DNA from: Variovorax sp. V93
Lineage (GTDB): Bacteria > Pseudomonadota > Gammaproteobacteria > Burkholderiales > Burkholderiaceae_C
Length of the DNA: 64,000 nucleotides
Assembly (NCBI RefSeq): GCF_041154485.1
Contig: NZ_AP028670.1
Location: 1 to 64,000, forward strand
Reading direction: 5' to 3'
Positions within the stretch are counted from its first letter, which is position 1. Each line of letters opens with the position of its first letter. The notes under the pieces were generated by a model. The model saw only the letters and a list, made by a program, of their open reading frames with translations. It did no database searches and was not told where the DNA came from. A program made the translations under genes and the position numbers. Positions 25,946-33,855 of the stretch are shown here, piece by piece.

Positions 25946-26362
25946 CTAGGCGCCGCCCCTGCTGACGAGCGCCACCACCTTGGCCAGTTCGGCCACCTGG
26001 TCCGCGTGCAGCGCGGCAAGGCGCTCGAGCTTCCTGCGCCCCGCGGCCAGCAGGTGGACTTCGACCTGGCGCCGGTCCGTGTGGCTGGGCTTGCGCTTGA
26101 CGAGGCCGGCCTCCTCGCAGCGCGAGACGAGGGCCACCACGCCGTGGTGCTGGGCCTGCAGGCGATCGGCGATCTCGCTGATCGTGGCCCATTCGCGGCC
26201 GGGAAAGCCCTGGGTGTGGAGCATCAGCTGGTATTGAAGGACGGTGATGCCTTCCTCCCGCGCGGCGTCCTCGCTGAAGCGAAGGAAGCTGCGCAGCCTG
26301 AATCTGAAATCTGACAGTGCCTCGAAATGCTGCTTTTCGATGGATCCCCGTTGGCTGGCCAT
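25946..26362 (-). CDS. MarR family transcriptional regulator
   Basis: 138 residues from the ATG at 26362 (MASQRGSIEKQHFEAL), which has GGAA eight bases upstream; an ATG 12 codons earlier is also possible. Winged HTH: LQYQLMLHTQGFPGREWATISEIADRLQAQHHGVVALVSRCEEAGLVKRKPSHTDRRQVEVHL, with the DRR beta-wing typical of MarR. A dimeric ligand-responsive DNA-binding protein. It is divergent from tctB (26609) and upstream of the CLC gene, so either could be its target. The 246-bp divergent region is AT-rich, with repeated ATGATGCATC-like elements near 26440-26470. Confidence 0.88.
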   Translation of the reverse strand: MASQRGSIEKQHFEALSDFRFRLRSFLRFSEDAAREEGITVLQYQLMLHTQGFPGREWATISEIADRLQAQHHGVVALVSRCEEAGLVKRKPSHTDRRQVEVHLLAAGRRKLERLAALHADQVAELAKVVALVSRGGA

Positions 26363-26608
26363 GAACGTTCCAAGAATGAGTGTGCGAACGGAAGGCAATG
26401 TAGCAGCCGGCCCGATCCGATGCAGGGTAATTACTCACAGTGTGATGCAATAAACCTCATAACATGATGCATCTGACTTGAACCTGACCTGTGCGATGCC
26501 GTCTGCCTGCTCGGCATGCCACGCGCACTTCCCCGTTGTCGCTGCCGTTGCCCGTGCACCTGTGCGGGCTTCCATATCCATTCCATTCGAGAAAGAGAAA
26601 GATTGCGT

Positions 26609-27097
26609 ATGCAGATCAAGAGCCAGAAGACCTTCTTCTCGGGCATCATGTTCACCTGCGTGGGGGCGGCGTTCGCGCTGGGCGCCGCCAACTACAACGT
26701 CGGGAGTGCGGCCCGCATGGGGCCGGGCTACTTCCCGCTGATCGTCGGCGCGCTGCTGACGCTGCTGGGCCTGGTGGTGATCGCCACCGCCTTCGCGGGC
26801 CCCACGTCCGACGGCGAGCCGGTCGGAAAGATCGCATGGAAGCCGCTCGGCTTCATCATCGGCGCCAACCTGCTGTTCGGCATCCTGCTGGCGGGCCTGC
26901 GCAGCATCGGCCTGCCCGCCATGGGCCTGATCCTCGCCATCTATGCACTCGTGATCGTGGCCTGCATGGCCGGTGCCAACTTCTCGATGAAGCTGTCGCT
27001 GGTGCTTGCGACCGTGCTGGCCATCGGCAGCTACCTGACCTTCATCGTGGGGCTCAAGCTGCAGTTCCAGGTGTGGCCCACCTTCATCACCGGCTGA
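26609..27097 (+). CDS. tctB: Tripartite tricarboxylate transporter, small membrane subunit
   Basis: 162 residues from the ATG at 26609 (MQIKSQKTFFSGIMF), preceded by a purine run; the longer reading from 26516 is Cys/Arg-rich and not plausible. Four hydrophobic segments and the family motif ARMGPGYFPLIVGALLTLLG are present. TctB is the small subunit that works with TctA in sodium-driven uptake of organic acids captured by a TctC/Bug receptor. tctA follows after 16 bp. No tctC is next to it. Confidence 0.92.
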   Translation: MQIKSQKTFFSGIMFTCVGAAFALGAANYNVGSAARMGPGYFPLIVGALLTLLGLVVIATAFAGPTSDGEPVGKIAWKPLGFIIGANLLFGILLAGLRSIGLPAMGLILAIYALVIVACMAGANFSMKLSLVLATVLAIGSYLTFIVGLKLQFQVWPTFITG

Positions 27098-27113
27098 ACG
27101 CGAGGCACCACCC

Positions 27114-28634
27114 ATGATGGATCTGATCAACCACCTGTCGCTCGGCTTCTCCACCGCGGTGACGCTGCAGAACCTGGTCTATGCGTTCATCGGCTGCCTG
27201 CTGGGCACGCTGATCGGCGTGCTGCCGGGCATCGGCCCGACGGCCACCATCGCGATGCTGCTGCCGGCCACCTATGCGCTGCCGCCCGTGGCCGCACTCA
27301 TCATGCTCGCGGGCATCTACTACGGCTCGCAATATGGCGGCTCCACCACCGCCATCCTGGTCAACCTGCCGGGCGAATCCTCGTCCGTGGTCACGGTGAT
27401 CGACGGCCACCAGATGGCCAAGCGGGGGCGCGGCGGACCGGCGCTCGCGGCCGCCGGCCTGGGCTCGTTCTTCGCGGGCTGCGTGGGCACGCTGATCCTT
27501 GCCGCGTTCGCGCCGCCGTTGACCGAGATCGCCTTCAAGTTCGGCCCGGCCGAGTATTTCTCGCTGATGGTGCTGGGCCTGATCGGCGCAGTGGTGATGG
27601 CCTCGGGCTCCTTGCTCAAGGCCATCTGCATGATCATGGTAGGCCTGCTGCTGGGCCTGGTCGGCACCGACGTGAACTCCGGCGTGGCGCGCTACAGCTT
27701 CGACATTCCGGAACTGACCGACGGCCTGGGCTTCATCGCGATCGCGATGGGCGTCTTCGGCTACGGCGAGATCATTGCCAACCTGGCCCGGCCCGAGGAC
27801 GAGCGCGAGGTGTTCACGGCCAGCGTCACGGGCCTGATGCCCACCAAGGAGGACTTCAAGCGCATGTTCCCGGCCGTGCTGCGCGGCACGGCGCTGGGCT
27901 CGTCGCTGGGCATCCTGCCGGGCGGTGGTGCCACGCTGTCGGCCTTTGCGGCCTACACGCTCGAAAAGAAAATCAAGCTCAAGGCGGGCGAGGTGCCCTT
28001 CGGCAAGGGCAACATCCGCGGCGTGGCCGGCCCGGAAGCCGCGAACAACGCGGGCGCGCAGACCTCCTTCATCCCGATGCTGACGCTGGGCATTCCGCCC
28101 AACCCGGTGATGGCCCTCATGGTGGGCGCCATGACGATCCACAACATCCAGCCGGGCCCGCAGGTGATGACCAGCAACCCGGAACTGTTCTGGGGGCTGA
28201 TCGCCTCGATGTGGATCGGCAACCTGATGCTGGTGATCCTGAACCTGCCGCTCATCGGCCTGTGGATCAAGCTGCTGACCATTCCCTACCGGTGGCTGTT
28301 CCCCGCGATCGTGCTGTTCTGCGCGATCGGCGTGTACTCGACCAACAACAACGTGTTCGACATCTGGCTGGTGGCGATCTTCGGTGTCGTGGGCTACACC
28401 TTCATCAAGCTCGGATGCGAGCCGGCGCCGCTGCTGCTCGGCCTCATCCTGGGGCCGATGATGGAAGAGAACCTGCGGCGCGCGCTGCTGCTCTCGCGCG
28501 GCGACTGGAGCGTGTTCGTCTCGCGGCCGATTTCCGCGGGGCTGCTGGCAGGGGCGGTGGCGCTGCTGCTGATCGTGCTCCTGCCCTCGATCAGATCGAA
28601 GCGCGAAGAGGCGTTTGTCGAGGAAGCGGGTTAG
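27114..28634 (+). CDS. tctA: Tripartite tricarboxylate transporter, large membrane subunit
   Basis: 506 residues with about 12 transmembrane helices. Hallmarks: GTLIGVLPGIGPTATIAMLLPATY, the GIYYGSQYGGSTTAILVNLPGESSSVVT signature, and a repeated half with ILPGGGATLSAFAAYTLEKK and PGPQVMTSNPELFWGLIASM. It forms the transport channel with TctB. The receptor must come from elsewhere; four Bug genes lie at 1.4-10.6 kb of this window. The next gene, a flavoprotein-like gene, follows after 35 bp and may be co-transcribed. Confidence 0.95.
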   Translation: MMDLINHLSLGFSTAVTLQNLVYAFIGCLLGTLIGVLPGIGPTATIAMLLPATYALPPVAALIMLAGIYYGSQYGGSTTAILVNLPGESSSVVTVIDGHQMAKRGRGGPALAAAGLGSFFAGCVGTLILAAFAPPLTEIAFKFGPAEYFSLMVLGLIGAVVMASGSLLKAICMIMVGLLLGLVGTDVNSGVARYSFDIPELTDGLGFIAIAMGVFGYGEIIANLARPEDEREVFTASVTGLMPTKEDFKRMFPAVLRGTALGSSLGILPGGGATLSAFAAYTLEKKIKLKAGEVPFGKGNIRGVAGPEAANNAGAQTSFIPMLTLGIPPNPVMALMVGAMTIHNIQPGPQVMTSNPELFWGLIASMWIGNLMLVILNLPLIGLWIKLLTIPYRWLFPAIVLFCAIGVYSTNNNVFDIWLVAIFGVVGYTFIKLGCEPAPLLLGLILGPMMEENLRRALLLSRGDWSVFVSRPISAGLLAGAVALLLIVLLPSIRSKREEAFVEEAG

Positions 28635-28669
28635 CCCGCAGCGATCCAACGGAAAGCCAGGAGCCGCCC

Positions 28670-29521
28670 ATGTCCAGTTCCCGCCAGGCTTCGGCACCCG
28701 AATCCGCGGCGGTGCTGCACCGGCCGGTGTGCGAGCTGCTCAAGTGCAGCCTCCCCCTGGTGCTGGCCGGCACAGGCGGCGCGGCCGGGCCGGAACTGGT
28801 CGCGGCCGTGACGCAGGCCGGCGGCTTCGGCTTCCTCGACATGTCGGAAGCGCCGCCTGCGCGTATCCGCGAGGAGGTGCTGGCGGTGCGGGCGCACACA
28901 GACCGGCACTTCGGCGTCGAAATGAATCCGGCGGGCACGGAGCCGGCGCTGCTCGGCGCACAGATTGCTGCCTGCATCGAACTGCGCGTACCGATGGCCG
29001 GGCTGCTCGGCGCACCGTCCAGGACCGCCGTGCGGCAGCTTCGCGAAGCCGGGGTGGTGGTGGCCTGCCACGTCTCATCGGTGAGCGCCACGTGCGAAGC
29101 AGAAGGTGCCGGGGCACAGATCCTGATCGTGCAGGGCCGGGAGGCCGGTGACCCTGCGCGCGGCGCGCAACCCCTTGCAGCCATCCTCGCGGATGTGCTG
29201 GCGCTCGCATCGGTTCCGGTGCTCGCGGCGGGCGGCATCGCCGATGGAACGGACATCGCCGCCGCGCTGGCCGCGGGCGCGCAGGGCGCCGTTCTGGGTG
29301 CCGCGGCGCTGCAGGCGGGCGCGGGCGAAGGCCAGGCCGAAGGCGCGGCGCCGCTGGAGACGATCGCCAGCGCCAGGAGCCGCCTGCAACAGCTCGCATC
29401 GGATGCCGCGGCCTCGCTGCGGGGCCGGGCACTGCGCTTTCCTGAACGCGTGATGCTGTCGTCGCCGGTCTGCTATGCCGACGAACTCGATGCGGCCTAC
29501 AGGTCCGTGCGCGATCGATGA
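28670..29521 (+). CDS. Nitronate monooxygenase-like TIM-barrel protein (divergent)
   Basis: 283 residues from the ATG at 28670 (AGGAG nine bases upstream). The fold is that of the 2-nitropropane dioxygenase/FabK FMN barrel: ELVAAVTQAGGFGFLDMSEAP, VPVLAAGGIADGTDIAAALAAGAQGAVLGAAAL. Two usual features are missing: the N-terminal APM motif (here LVLAGTGGAAG) and the catalytic His of QGxEAGGH (here VQGREAGDPARG). It may bind FMN but use different chemistry. It follows tctA closely, so it may act on the imported acid. Function uncertain. Confidence 0.78.
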   Translation: MSSSRQASAPESAAVLHRPVCELLKCSLPLVLAGTGGAAGPELVAAVTQAGGFGFLDMSEAPPARIREEVLAVRAHTDRHFGVEMNPAGTEPALLGAQIAACIELRVPMAGLLGAPSRTAVRQLREAGVVVACHVSSVSATCEAEGAGAQILIVQGREAGDPARGAQPLAAILADVLALASVPVLAAGGIADGTDIAAALAAGAQGAVLGAAALQAGAGEGQAEGAAPLETIASARSRLQQLASDAAASLRGRALRFPERVMLSSPVCYADELDAAYRSVRDR

Positions 29522-29638
29522 CCCGGGAACGCGCCGGCCGGGCGAGAAAAGGCAGGTGGCGGTCCAGCCGCGCCATCGGGAAAAAATAACTGAAACGCGG
29601 CGCAGGGCTGCTTCATCCAATGGGAAAGAGAAGCACAC

Positions 29639-30364
29639 ATGTCCCACGCCGCCCCCTCTCCACTGGCCGCACTGGCGAGCCCCGCACAGGGCTCCGACCG
29701 CGAGCTTGCGGCGCGCGCCGCGCAAGGCGATGCGCCGGCCTTCGAGTGCATCATGCGGCGCCACAACCAGCTGCTGTTCCGCACGGCGCGCAGCATCCTG
29801 AAGAGCGACGAGGAAACCGAAGACGCGCTGCAGGACAGCTACCTGCGTGCCTGGCGCGCCATCGGCAGTTTCCGCGACGATGCGCAGCTCTCGACCTGGC
29901 TGGTGCGCATCGTGATCAATGAGGCCCTCGGGCGCCTGCGGCGCCGCGGTGCACAGGTGATTCCGCTCGACGGTACCGCCGCGCCCGGCCTCGATGAAAA
30001 CGAGCCCGAATCGGCGGCCGCCGACGATCCCGACAAACAACCGGAACGCCACGCCATGCGGGAAGAACTTCGGCGGCTGATGGAGCGCCGCATCGATCGC
30101 CTGCCCGATGCCTACCGCACCGTCTTCATGCTGCGGGCGGTCGAGGAGATGAGCGTCGAGGAAACGGCGGCGGCCCTCGCGCTGCCCGAAGCCACCGTGC
30201 GCACCCGCTTCTTCCGCGCGCGCAGCCTCTTGCGCGAAGGCCTGTCCCGCGACATCGACGTGGCCGTGGGCGACGCATTCTCATTCGACGGCGCACGCTG
30301 CAATCGCATCGTGGCGCGTGTGCTGGCGAGCCTGGCCGACGAGCGGGAATCACCCCGCCCCTGA
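29639..30364 (+). CDS. ECF-type RNA polymerase sigma factor
   Basis: 241 residues with region 2 (RRHNQLLFRTARSILKSDEETEDALQDSYLRAWRAIGSFRDDAQLSTWLVRIVINEALGRLRRR) and region 4 (LPDAYRTVFMLRAVEEMSVEETAAALALPEATVRTRFFRARSLLRE) separated by a long acidic linker (about residues 105-140). It directs RNA polymerase to a stress- or signal-specific promoter set. A C-terminal extension (DVAVGDAFSFDGARCNRIVARVL) is longer than in minimal ECF factors. No anti-sigma gene is next to it; instead a ferritin-like and a cytochrome c gene follow. A possible self-regulated promoter (GGGAAAAAATAA at 29578, TTCATCCAA at 29612) lies just upstream, weakly supported. Confidence 0.92.
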   Translation: MSHAAPSPLAALASPAQGSDRELAARAAQGDAPAFECIMRRHNQLLFRTARSILKSDEETEDALQDSYLRAWRAIGSFRDDAQLSTWLVRIVINEALGRLRRRGAQVIPLDGTAAPGLDENEPESAAADDPDKQPERHAMREELRRLMERRIDRLPDAYRTVFMLRAVEEMSVEETAAALALPEATVRTRFFRARSLLREGLSRDIDVAVGDAFSFDGARCNRIVARVLASLADERESPRP

Positions 30365-30390
30365 GGCTTCCACCCACGAGGAAAACCACC

Positions 30391-30960
30391 ATGTCCTTCT
30401 TTCAAATGACTTCTCCCGTCGCTGCGCGGCGCATGTTCCTCGGCCAGTCGGGGCTCGTGCTGTCCGGTGCCGCGGTCGCGCTGCTGGCCGGCCGCGATGC
30501 CCTGGCTGCCAAGGCCGGCGGCGCTACCGGCAACGACGTGCAGATCCTCAACACCGCACTCGCCGCCGAACTCGAGGCCATCGCGGCCTACCAGGCCGGC
30601 GCCGAAAGCAAGCTGCTCGAGAAGCCCGTGCTCGACCTGGCCCTGAGCTTCCAGGGCCACCACAAGGAGCATGCGGACCTGCTCTCCAAGACGGTGGCCA
30701 AGCTCGGCGGCCATGCCATGGCCCCCAAGGCCAGCTACGGCTTTCCGCTGGAGCAGCTGAAATCGCAGGCCGACGTGCTGCGCTTCGCAGCCAGGCTCGA
30801 GCAGGGCGCCGTGAGCGCCTACCTGGGCGCCGTTCCCCTGTTCGGCAATCGCGATCTTTCGAAGGCCGCCGCGAGCATCCTGGGCGACGAGGCCATGCAC
30901 TGGGCCGTGCTGCGGCAGGCGCTCGGCGAAACACCCGTGCCTTCGGCCTTCATGTCATGA
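30391..30960 (+). CDS. Exported ferritin-like domain protein
   Basis: 189 residues. The N-terminus carries an export signal (AARRMFLGQSGLVLSGAAVALLAG, with a twin-Arg-like RRMFLG), followed by a four-helix ferritin-like bundle with metal-ligand-like motifs: LAAELEAIAAYQAGA, FQGHHKEHADLL, LEQGAVSAYLGAV and LGDEAMHWAVLRQAL. It may bind a di-metal centre in the periplasm. It sits 26 bp after the ECF sigma gene and overlaps the cytochrome c gene (ATGA), so the three form one operon, probably an envelope redox or oxidative-stress response. Confidence 0.85.
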   Translation: MSFFQMTSPVAARRMFLGQSGLVLSGAAVALLAGRDALAAKAGGATGNDVQILNTALAAELEAIAAYQAGAESKLLEKPVLDLALSFQGHHKEHADLLSKTVAKLGGHAMAPKASYGFPLEQLKSQADVLRFAARLEQGAVSAYLGAVPLFGNRDLSKAAASILGDEAMHWAVLRQALGETPVPSAFMS

Positions 30961-31355
30961 GCTCAGGCCGGTGGCTCCTTGCGGCGGCCGCCGCGCTGGC
31001 CGCGGCCGCGCACGCGTGGGCCTCGCCTGACGCCGTGCGCGGCGAGCAGGTCTACGCGCGCTGCCTGGCCTGCCATGCGCTCGCGGTCGACCGCGTCGGG
31101 CCCAGGCACTGCGGCCTGTTCGGCCGGCTGGCCGGCAGCGTGCCCGGTTTCGCCTATTCGGAGGCCCTGAAGAAATCGAAGATCGTCTGGAACGACAAGA
31201 CGCTCGACCGCTTCCTGGCCAAGCCATTGGCCATGGTGCCCGGCACCGCCATGACCTACGACGGCGTGCCCGACCCCGCGGAGCGCGCGGACCTGATCGC
31301 CTACCTCCGGCGTGCCAATGAAGCGCCGCCATGCAGCGGGCGCGCACGCGAATGA
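30957..31355 (+). CDS. Class I cytochrome c
   Basis: 132 residues; the ATG at 30957 overlaps the ferritin-like gene's stop. Signal peptide (WLLAAAAALAAAAHAWA), one haem-binding CLACH motif at about residue 36-40, the following RVGPRHCGLFGR typical of small class I cytochromes, and the distal Met in KPLAMVPGTAMTYDGV. A soluble periplasmic electron carrier. Co-translation with the ferritin-like protein suggests that the two exchange electrons; this is inference from position. Confidence 0.9.
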   Translation: MSSGRWLLAAAAALAAAAHAWASPDAVRGEQVYARCLACHALAVDRVGPRHCGLFGRLAGSVPGFAYSEALKKSKIVWNDKTLDRFLAKPLAMVPGTAMTYDGVPDPAERADLIAYLRRANEAPPCSGRARE

Positions 31356-31368
31356 ACGCCAGGGCCCA

Positions 31369-32310
31369 TCAGCCAGCGCCCGCCGCCTCCCGCTTCGGCT
31401 GCTTGATCGTCCACAGCGCTGCGGCCATCAGGGCGACGCCCGCAAGCTGGACGGCATCCAAGCTGCGCCCGTACACACCCCAGTCCACCAGCACCGCGGT
31501 GAGCGGGTACACGAACTGCAGCACCGCGATCCTGCCGAGTGGAAGCCGGACCATGCCCGCGAAGAGAAGGGCATAGGCCAGACCGGTGTGCAGCACGCCC
31601 AGCCCCGCGAGCCACGCCCAGGCCGGCGCCGAATCCGGCCAGCCGAATACAAAAGGCACCCACGCCAGAACGACGAGCCCGGTCACGCACTGCCACCAGG
31701 CCAGGGCATAGGACGTGATGGTTTTTTCCGTATTGGCGAGGACGGTCACCGCGGCATAGCACAGCGAACCGCCCAGGCACATGAGCAGACCCAGCGCATA
31801 GCCGCTGCTCCATGAGGCCATCGATGCCATGTCCCCGAAAAGCCCTGTCGTCAACGCCAGCCCGCACAGCGCGGCCAGGGTGGCAGCCCACTGGCGCGGC
31901 GACACGGCTTCACGCAGGACCAGTGCGCCGAAGAGAATGATCCACACCGGCTGGATGTGAAAAACAATGGTGGCCACCGCAATCGAGATGCGCGGGATGG
32001 CCGCGAAGAACAGCGCCCAGTTCAGGACCATCAGGCAGCCCGTCGCGCAGGCGATCCACCCGTTCTTGCCGCGCAGCCGCAGTTCGCTCGTTCGGCCGGT
32101 GGCCAAGCCCCATGCGAGCAGTGCCAATGCACCGAAGGCGCAGCGAAACAGGACCGTGACCAGCGGATGCTGGTTCGCCTCTTCCACGAAGACGCCGATC
32201 GTGCCGAGCAGCATGCCGCCGGCAATCAGCAGCCATTGCCCCGTGCTCTCCCGGTCGGATGGCTGCGCCGCCGCAACCACGGGGTGCACCTGAACTGCCT
32301 TCTTTTGCAT
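31369..32310 (-). CDS. EamA/DMT family transporter
   Basis: 313 residues from the ATG at 32310 (MQKKAVQVHPV); an in-frame ATG at 32352 would reach into the divergent regulatory region. Ten hydrophobic helices in two EamA repeats (about residues 25-155 and 170-305), with the typical repeat ends AVSPRQWAATLAALCGLALT and RSLDAVQLAGVALMAAALWTI. Family members export amino acids, metabolites or drugs. It is divergent from a LysR gene with a 17-bp palindrome between the starts, so its expression is probably controlled by that regulator. Confidence 0.9.
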   Translation of the reverse strand: MQKKAVQVHPVVAAAQPSDRESTGQWLLIAGGMLLGTIGVFVEEANQHPLVTVLFRCAFGALALLAWGLATGRTSELRLRGKNGWIACATGCLMVLNWALFFAAIPRISIAVATIVFHIQPVWIILFGALVLREAVSPRQWAATLAALCGLALTTGLFGDMASMASWSSGYALGLLMCLGGSLCYAAVTVLANTEKTITSYALAWWQCVTGLVVLAWVPFVFGWPDSAPAWAWLAGLGVLHTGLAYALLFAGMVRLPLGRIAVLQFVYPLTAVLVDWGVYGRSLDAVQLAGVALMAAALWTIKQPKREAAGAG

Positions 32311-32367
32311 GAGGGCGATCGTCTGCCCATGCGGCAACGGCGTAAAGCGCATAGTTCGAACGCCTAT

Positions 32368-32384
32368 CATTCGAACATCGAATG
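32368..32384. promoter_or_regulatory. Perfect 17-bp palindrome between EamA and LysR genes
   Basis: CATTCGA-ACA-TCGAATG, with a further GTTCGAA half-site 14 bp to the left (32354-32360). It lies 12 bp before the LysR start and 58 bp before the EamA start. Size and position fit a LysR-type operator serving both genes, probably with autorepression, since the site abuts the regulator's ribosome-binding region. Confidence 0.55.
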
Positions 32385-32395
32385 AGAGAGCGACG

Positions 32396-33265
32396 ATGAA
32401 ATATCCCGATTTCCAGATCGACTGGCTGCGCGCCTTGGTGGCGGTGGTGGACGCCGGCTCGCTGTCTGCCGCGGCGCCCCTGCTCCACCGCTCCCAGTCC
32501 GCGGTGAGCATGCAGATCAAGAAGCTGGAAAACGCGCTCGGCCAGGCCGTGCTGCTGCGCGGCCCGCGGCACCTGGAAGTGACGCCGGCGGGCGCGCAGC
32601 TGCTGGTCTATGCGCGCCGCATGCTCGAACTGCAGTCGGAAACGCAGAACGCCATGTTCGGACCGGAGCTCGCCGGCCGCGTGCGGCTCGGCGTGCCGGA
32701 CGACTATGCCTCCACCTACCTGACGCCGGTGCTGCGCAGCTTTGCCGGCCGCTACAAGGGCGTGGAGATCGAGCTGACCTGCGAGCAGTCGACCTCCCTC
32801 ATCCCCAAGATCGCGCGGGGCGAGCTGGACCTGGCGCTGGTTTCCCGGGACAAGCCGCAACGCGGACAGCTCCTGTTCCAGGAACCCCTGGTGTGGGTGG
32901 GCACGGCGCAGCATGAAGCCTGGCGCCGCAATCCGCTGCCGATTGCGGTCTACGAAGCGGGCAGCATGGCCCGAATCGCGGCGCTCTCGAGCCTGGTGGC
33001 CAGGCGGCGCGCCTACCGCATCGTCTATCACAGCTCCAGCCTCGCCGGGCAGCTCGCGGCCGTGGAGAGCGGCCTGGCCGTGGCCGTGTTCACGCGCTGC
33101 AGCGTTCCAGCTCACCTGCAGATCTTGCAGAACCTGCCTGCCGGCTTCGATCTGCCGAAACTGAAATCGATGGACGTGGCGGCGCTGCGCAGCAAGGTGT
33201 CGCTGCGCTCGCCCGCGGTGGACGCGATGTACGAGCAGATGCTCAGGACCTTGAGCCTGGCCTAG
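32396..33265 (+). CDS. LysR-type transcriptional regulator
   Basis: 289 residues from the ATG at 32396 (MKYPDFQIDWLRALVAVVDAGSLSAAAPLLHRSQSAVSMQIKKLENALG), with GAGAGAGCGACG upstream; a longer reading from 32309 crosses the operator. The HTH is in residues 20-40; the effector domain follows (RVRLGVPDDYASTYLTPVLRSFA...). It resembles the group that regulates divergent amino acid or metabolite exporters. Likely target: the EamA transporter gene. Confidence 0.9.
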   Translation: MKYPDFQIDWLRALVAVVDAGSLSAAAPLLHRSQSAVSMQIKKLENALGQAVLLRGPRHLEVTPAGAQLLVYARRMLELQSETQNAMFGPELAGRVRLGVPDDYASTYLTPVLRSFAGRYKGVEIELTCEQSTSLIPKIARGELDLALVSRDKPQRGQLLFQEPLVWVGTAQHEAWRRNPLPIAVYEAGSMARIAALSSLVARRRAYRIVYHSSSLAGQLAAVESGLAVAVFTRCSVPAHLQILQNLPAGFDLPKLKSMDVAALRSKVSLRSPAVDAMYEQMLRTLSLA

Positions 33266-33283
33266 TCGAGCGCACCGGCACAA

Positions 33284-33841
33284 TCAATCGCCGCCGCCCT
33301 GCGGCCGCGCCAGGGTTTCGGCAAGCTCCCACAGCGAGCCCATCTGCCCCGAATGAAAGAGCAGGGGCGGCGCATCGGTCCGCGAGAAGCGTTCCACGCG
33401 GCCGAGGATGATGGTGTGATCGCCTTCCTGGTGGCGCGAGTAGGTCGAGCATTCGAAGGTCGCGACGCTGTCGACCAGCCTCGCGCAGCCGTTGGGTGCC
33501 AGCTCGAAGGCTCCGGCGAAGCGCTCGAACTTGTCGGCCGCGGGCTTGGCGAAATGCCAGGCCAGGTCGCGCTGATCGGCGGTCAGCACGCTGAGATTGA
33601 ACGGCCGCGTTGCCAAAAATGCATCGGCGCTGCGCGTGTCGTCGCGGATGCTCCACAGGATCAGCGGTGGGTCGAGCGACACCGAAGCGAAGGAGTTGAT
33701 CGTCATGCCTTCGCGCTTGCCGTCCGGCGTGGTGGTGGTCACGAGGCACACCCCCGTCGGAAAGGCGCCGAGCGCCTGCCGCAGCTGGCGTGCATCGACC
33801 GTCTCGGCCGCGTCGCCCGTGATGAGAGCCCAGGAGTACAT
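33284..33841 (-). CDS. graD: Flavin reductase component of resorcinol hydroxylase
   Basis: 185 residues from the ATG at 33841 (GAGG eight bases upstream); it starts 15 bp after the oxygenase gene's stop. Flavin-reductase-like FMN-binding fold: ARQLRQALGAFPTGVCLVTT, GMTINSFASVSLDPPLILWSI, and GDHTIILGRVERF near the C-terminus. It uses NAD(P)H to reduce FAD/FMN for the partner monooxygenase. With the genes at 36771-41360 it reproduces the GraDA pair of gamma-resorcylate degraders. The symbol rests on this context, as the fold alone would not identify the substrate. Confidence 0.82.
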   Translation of the reverse strand: MYSWALITGDAAETVDARQLRQALGAFPTGVCLVTTTTPDGKREGMTINSFASVSLDPPLILWSIRDDTRSADAFLATRPFNLSVLTADQRDLAWHFAKPAADKFERFAGAFELAPNGCARLVDSVATFECSTYSRHQEGDHTIILGRVERFSRTDAPPLLFHSGQMGSLWELAETLARPQGGGD

Positions 33842-33855
33842 GGCCGGTGCCTCGA

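Noticed and set aside
23685..25949. 754-codon plus-strand reading opposite the CLC gene
   Set aside because: Antisense shadow of a clear CLC channel with CBS domains; no recognisable protein features.
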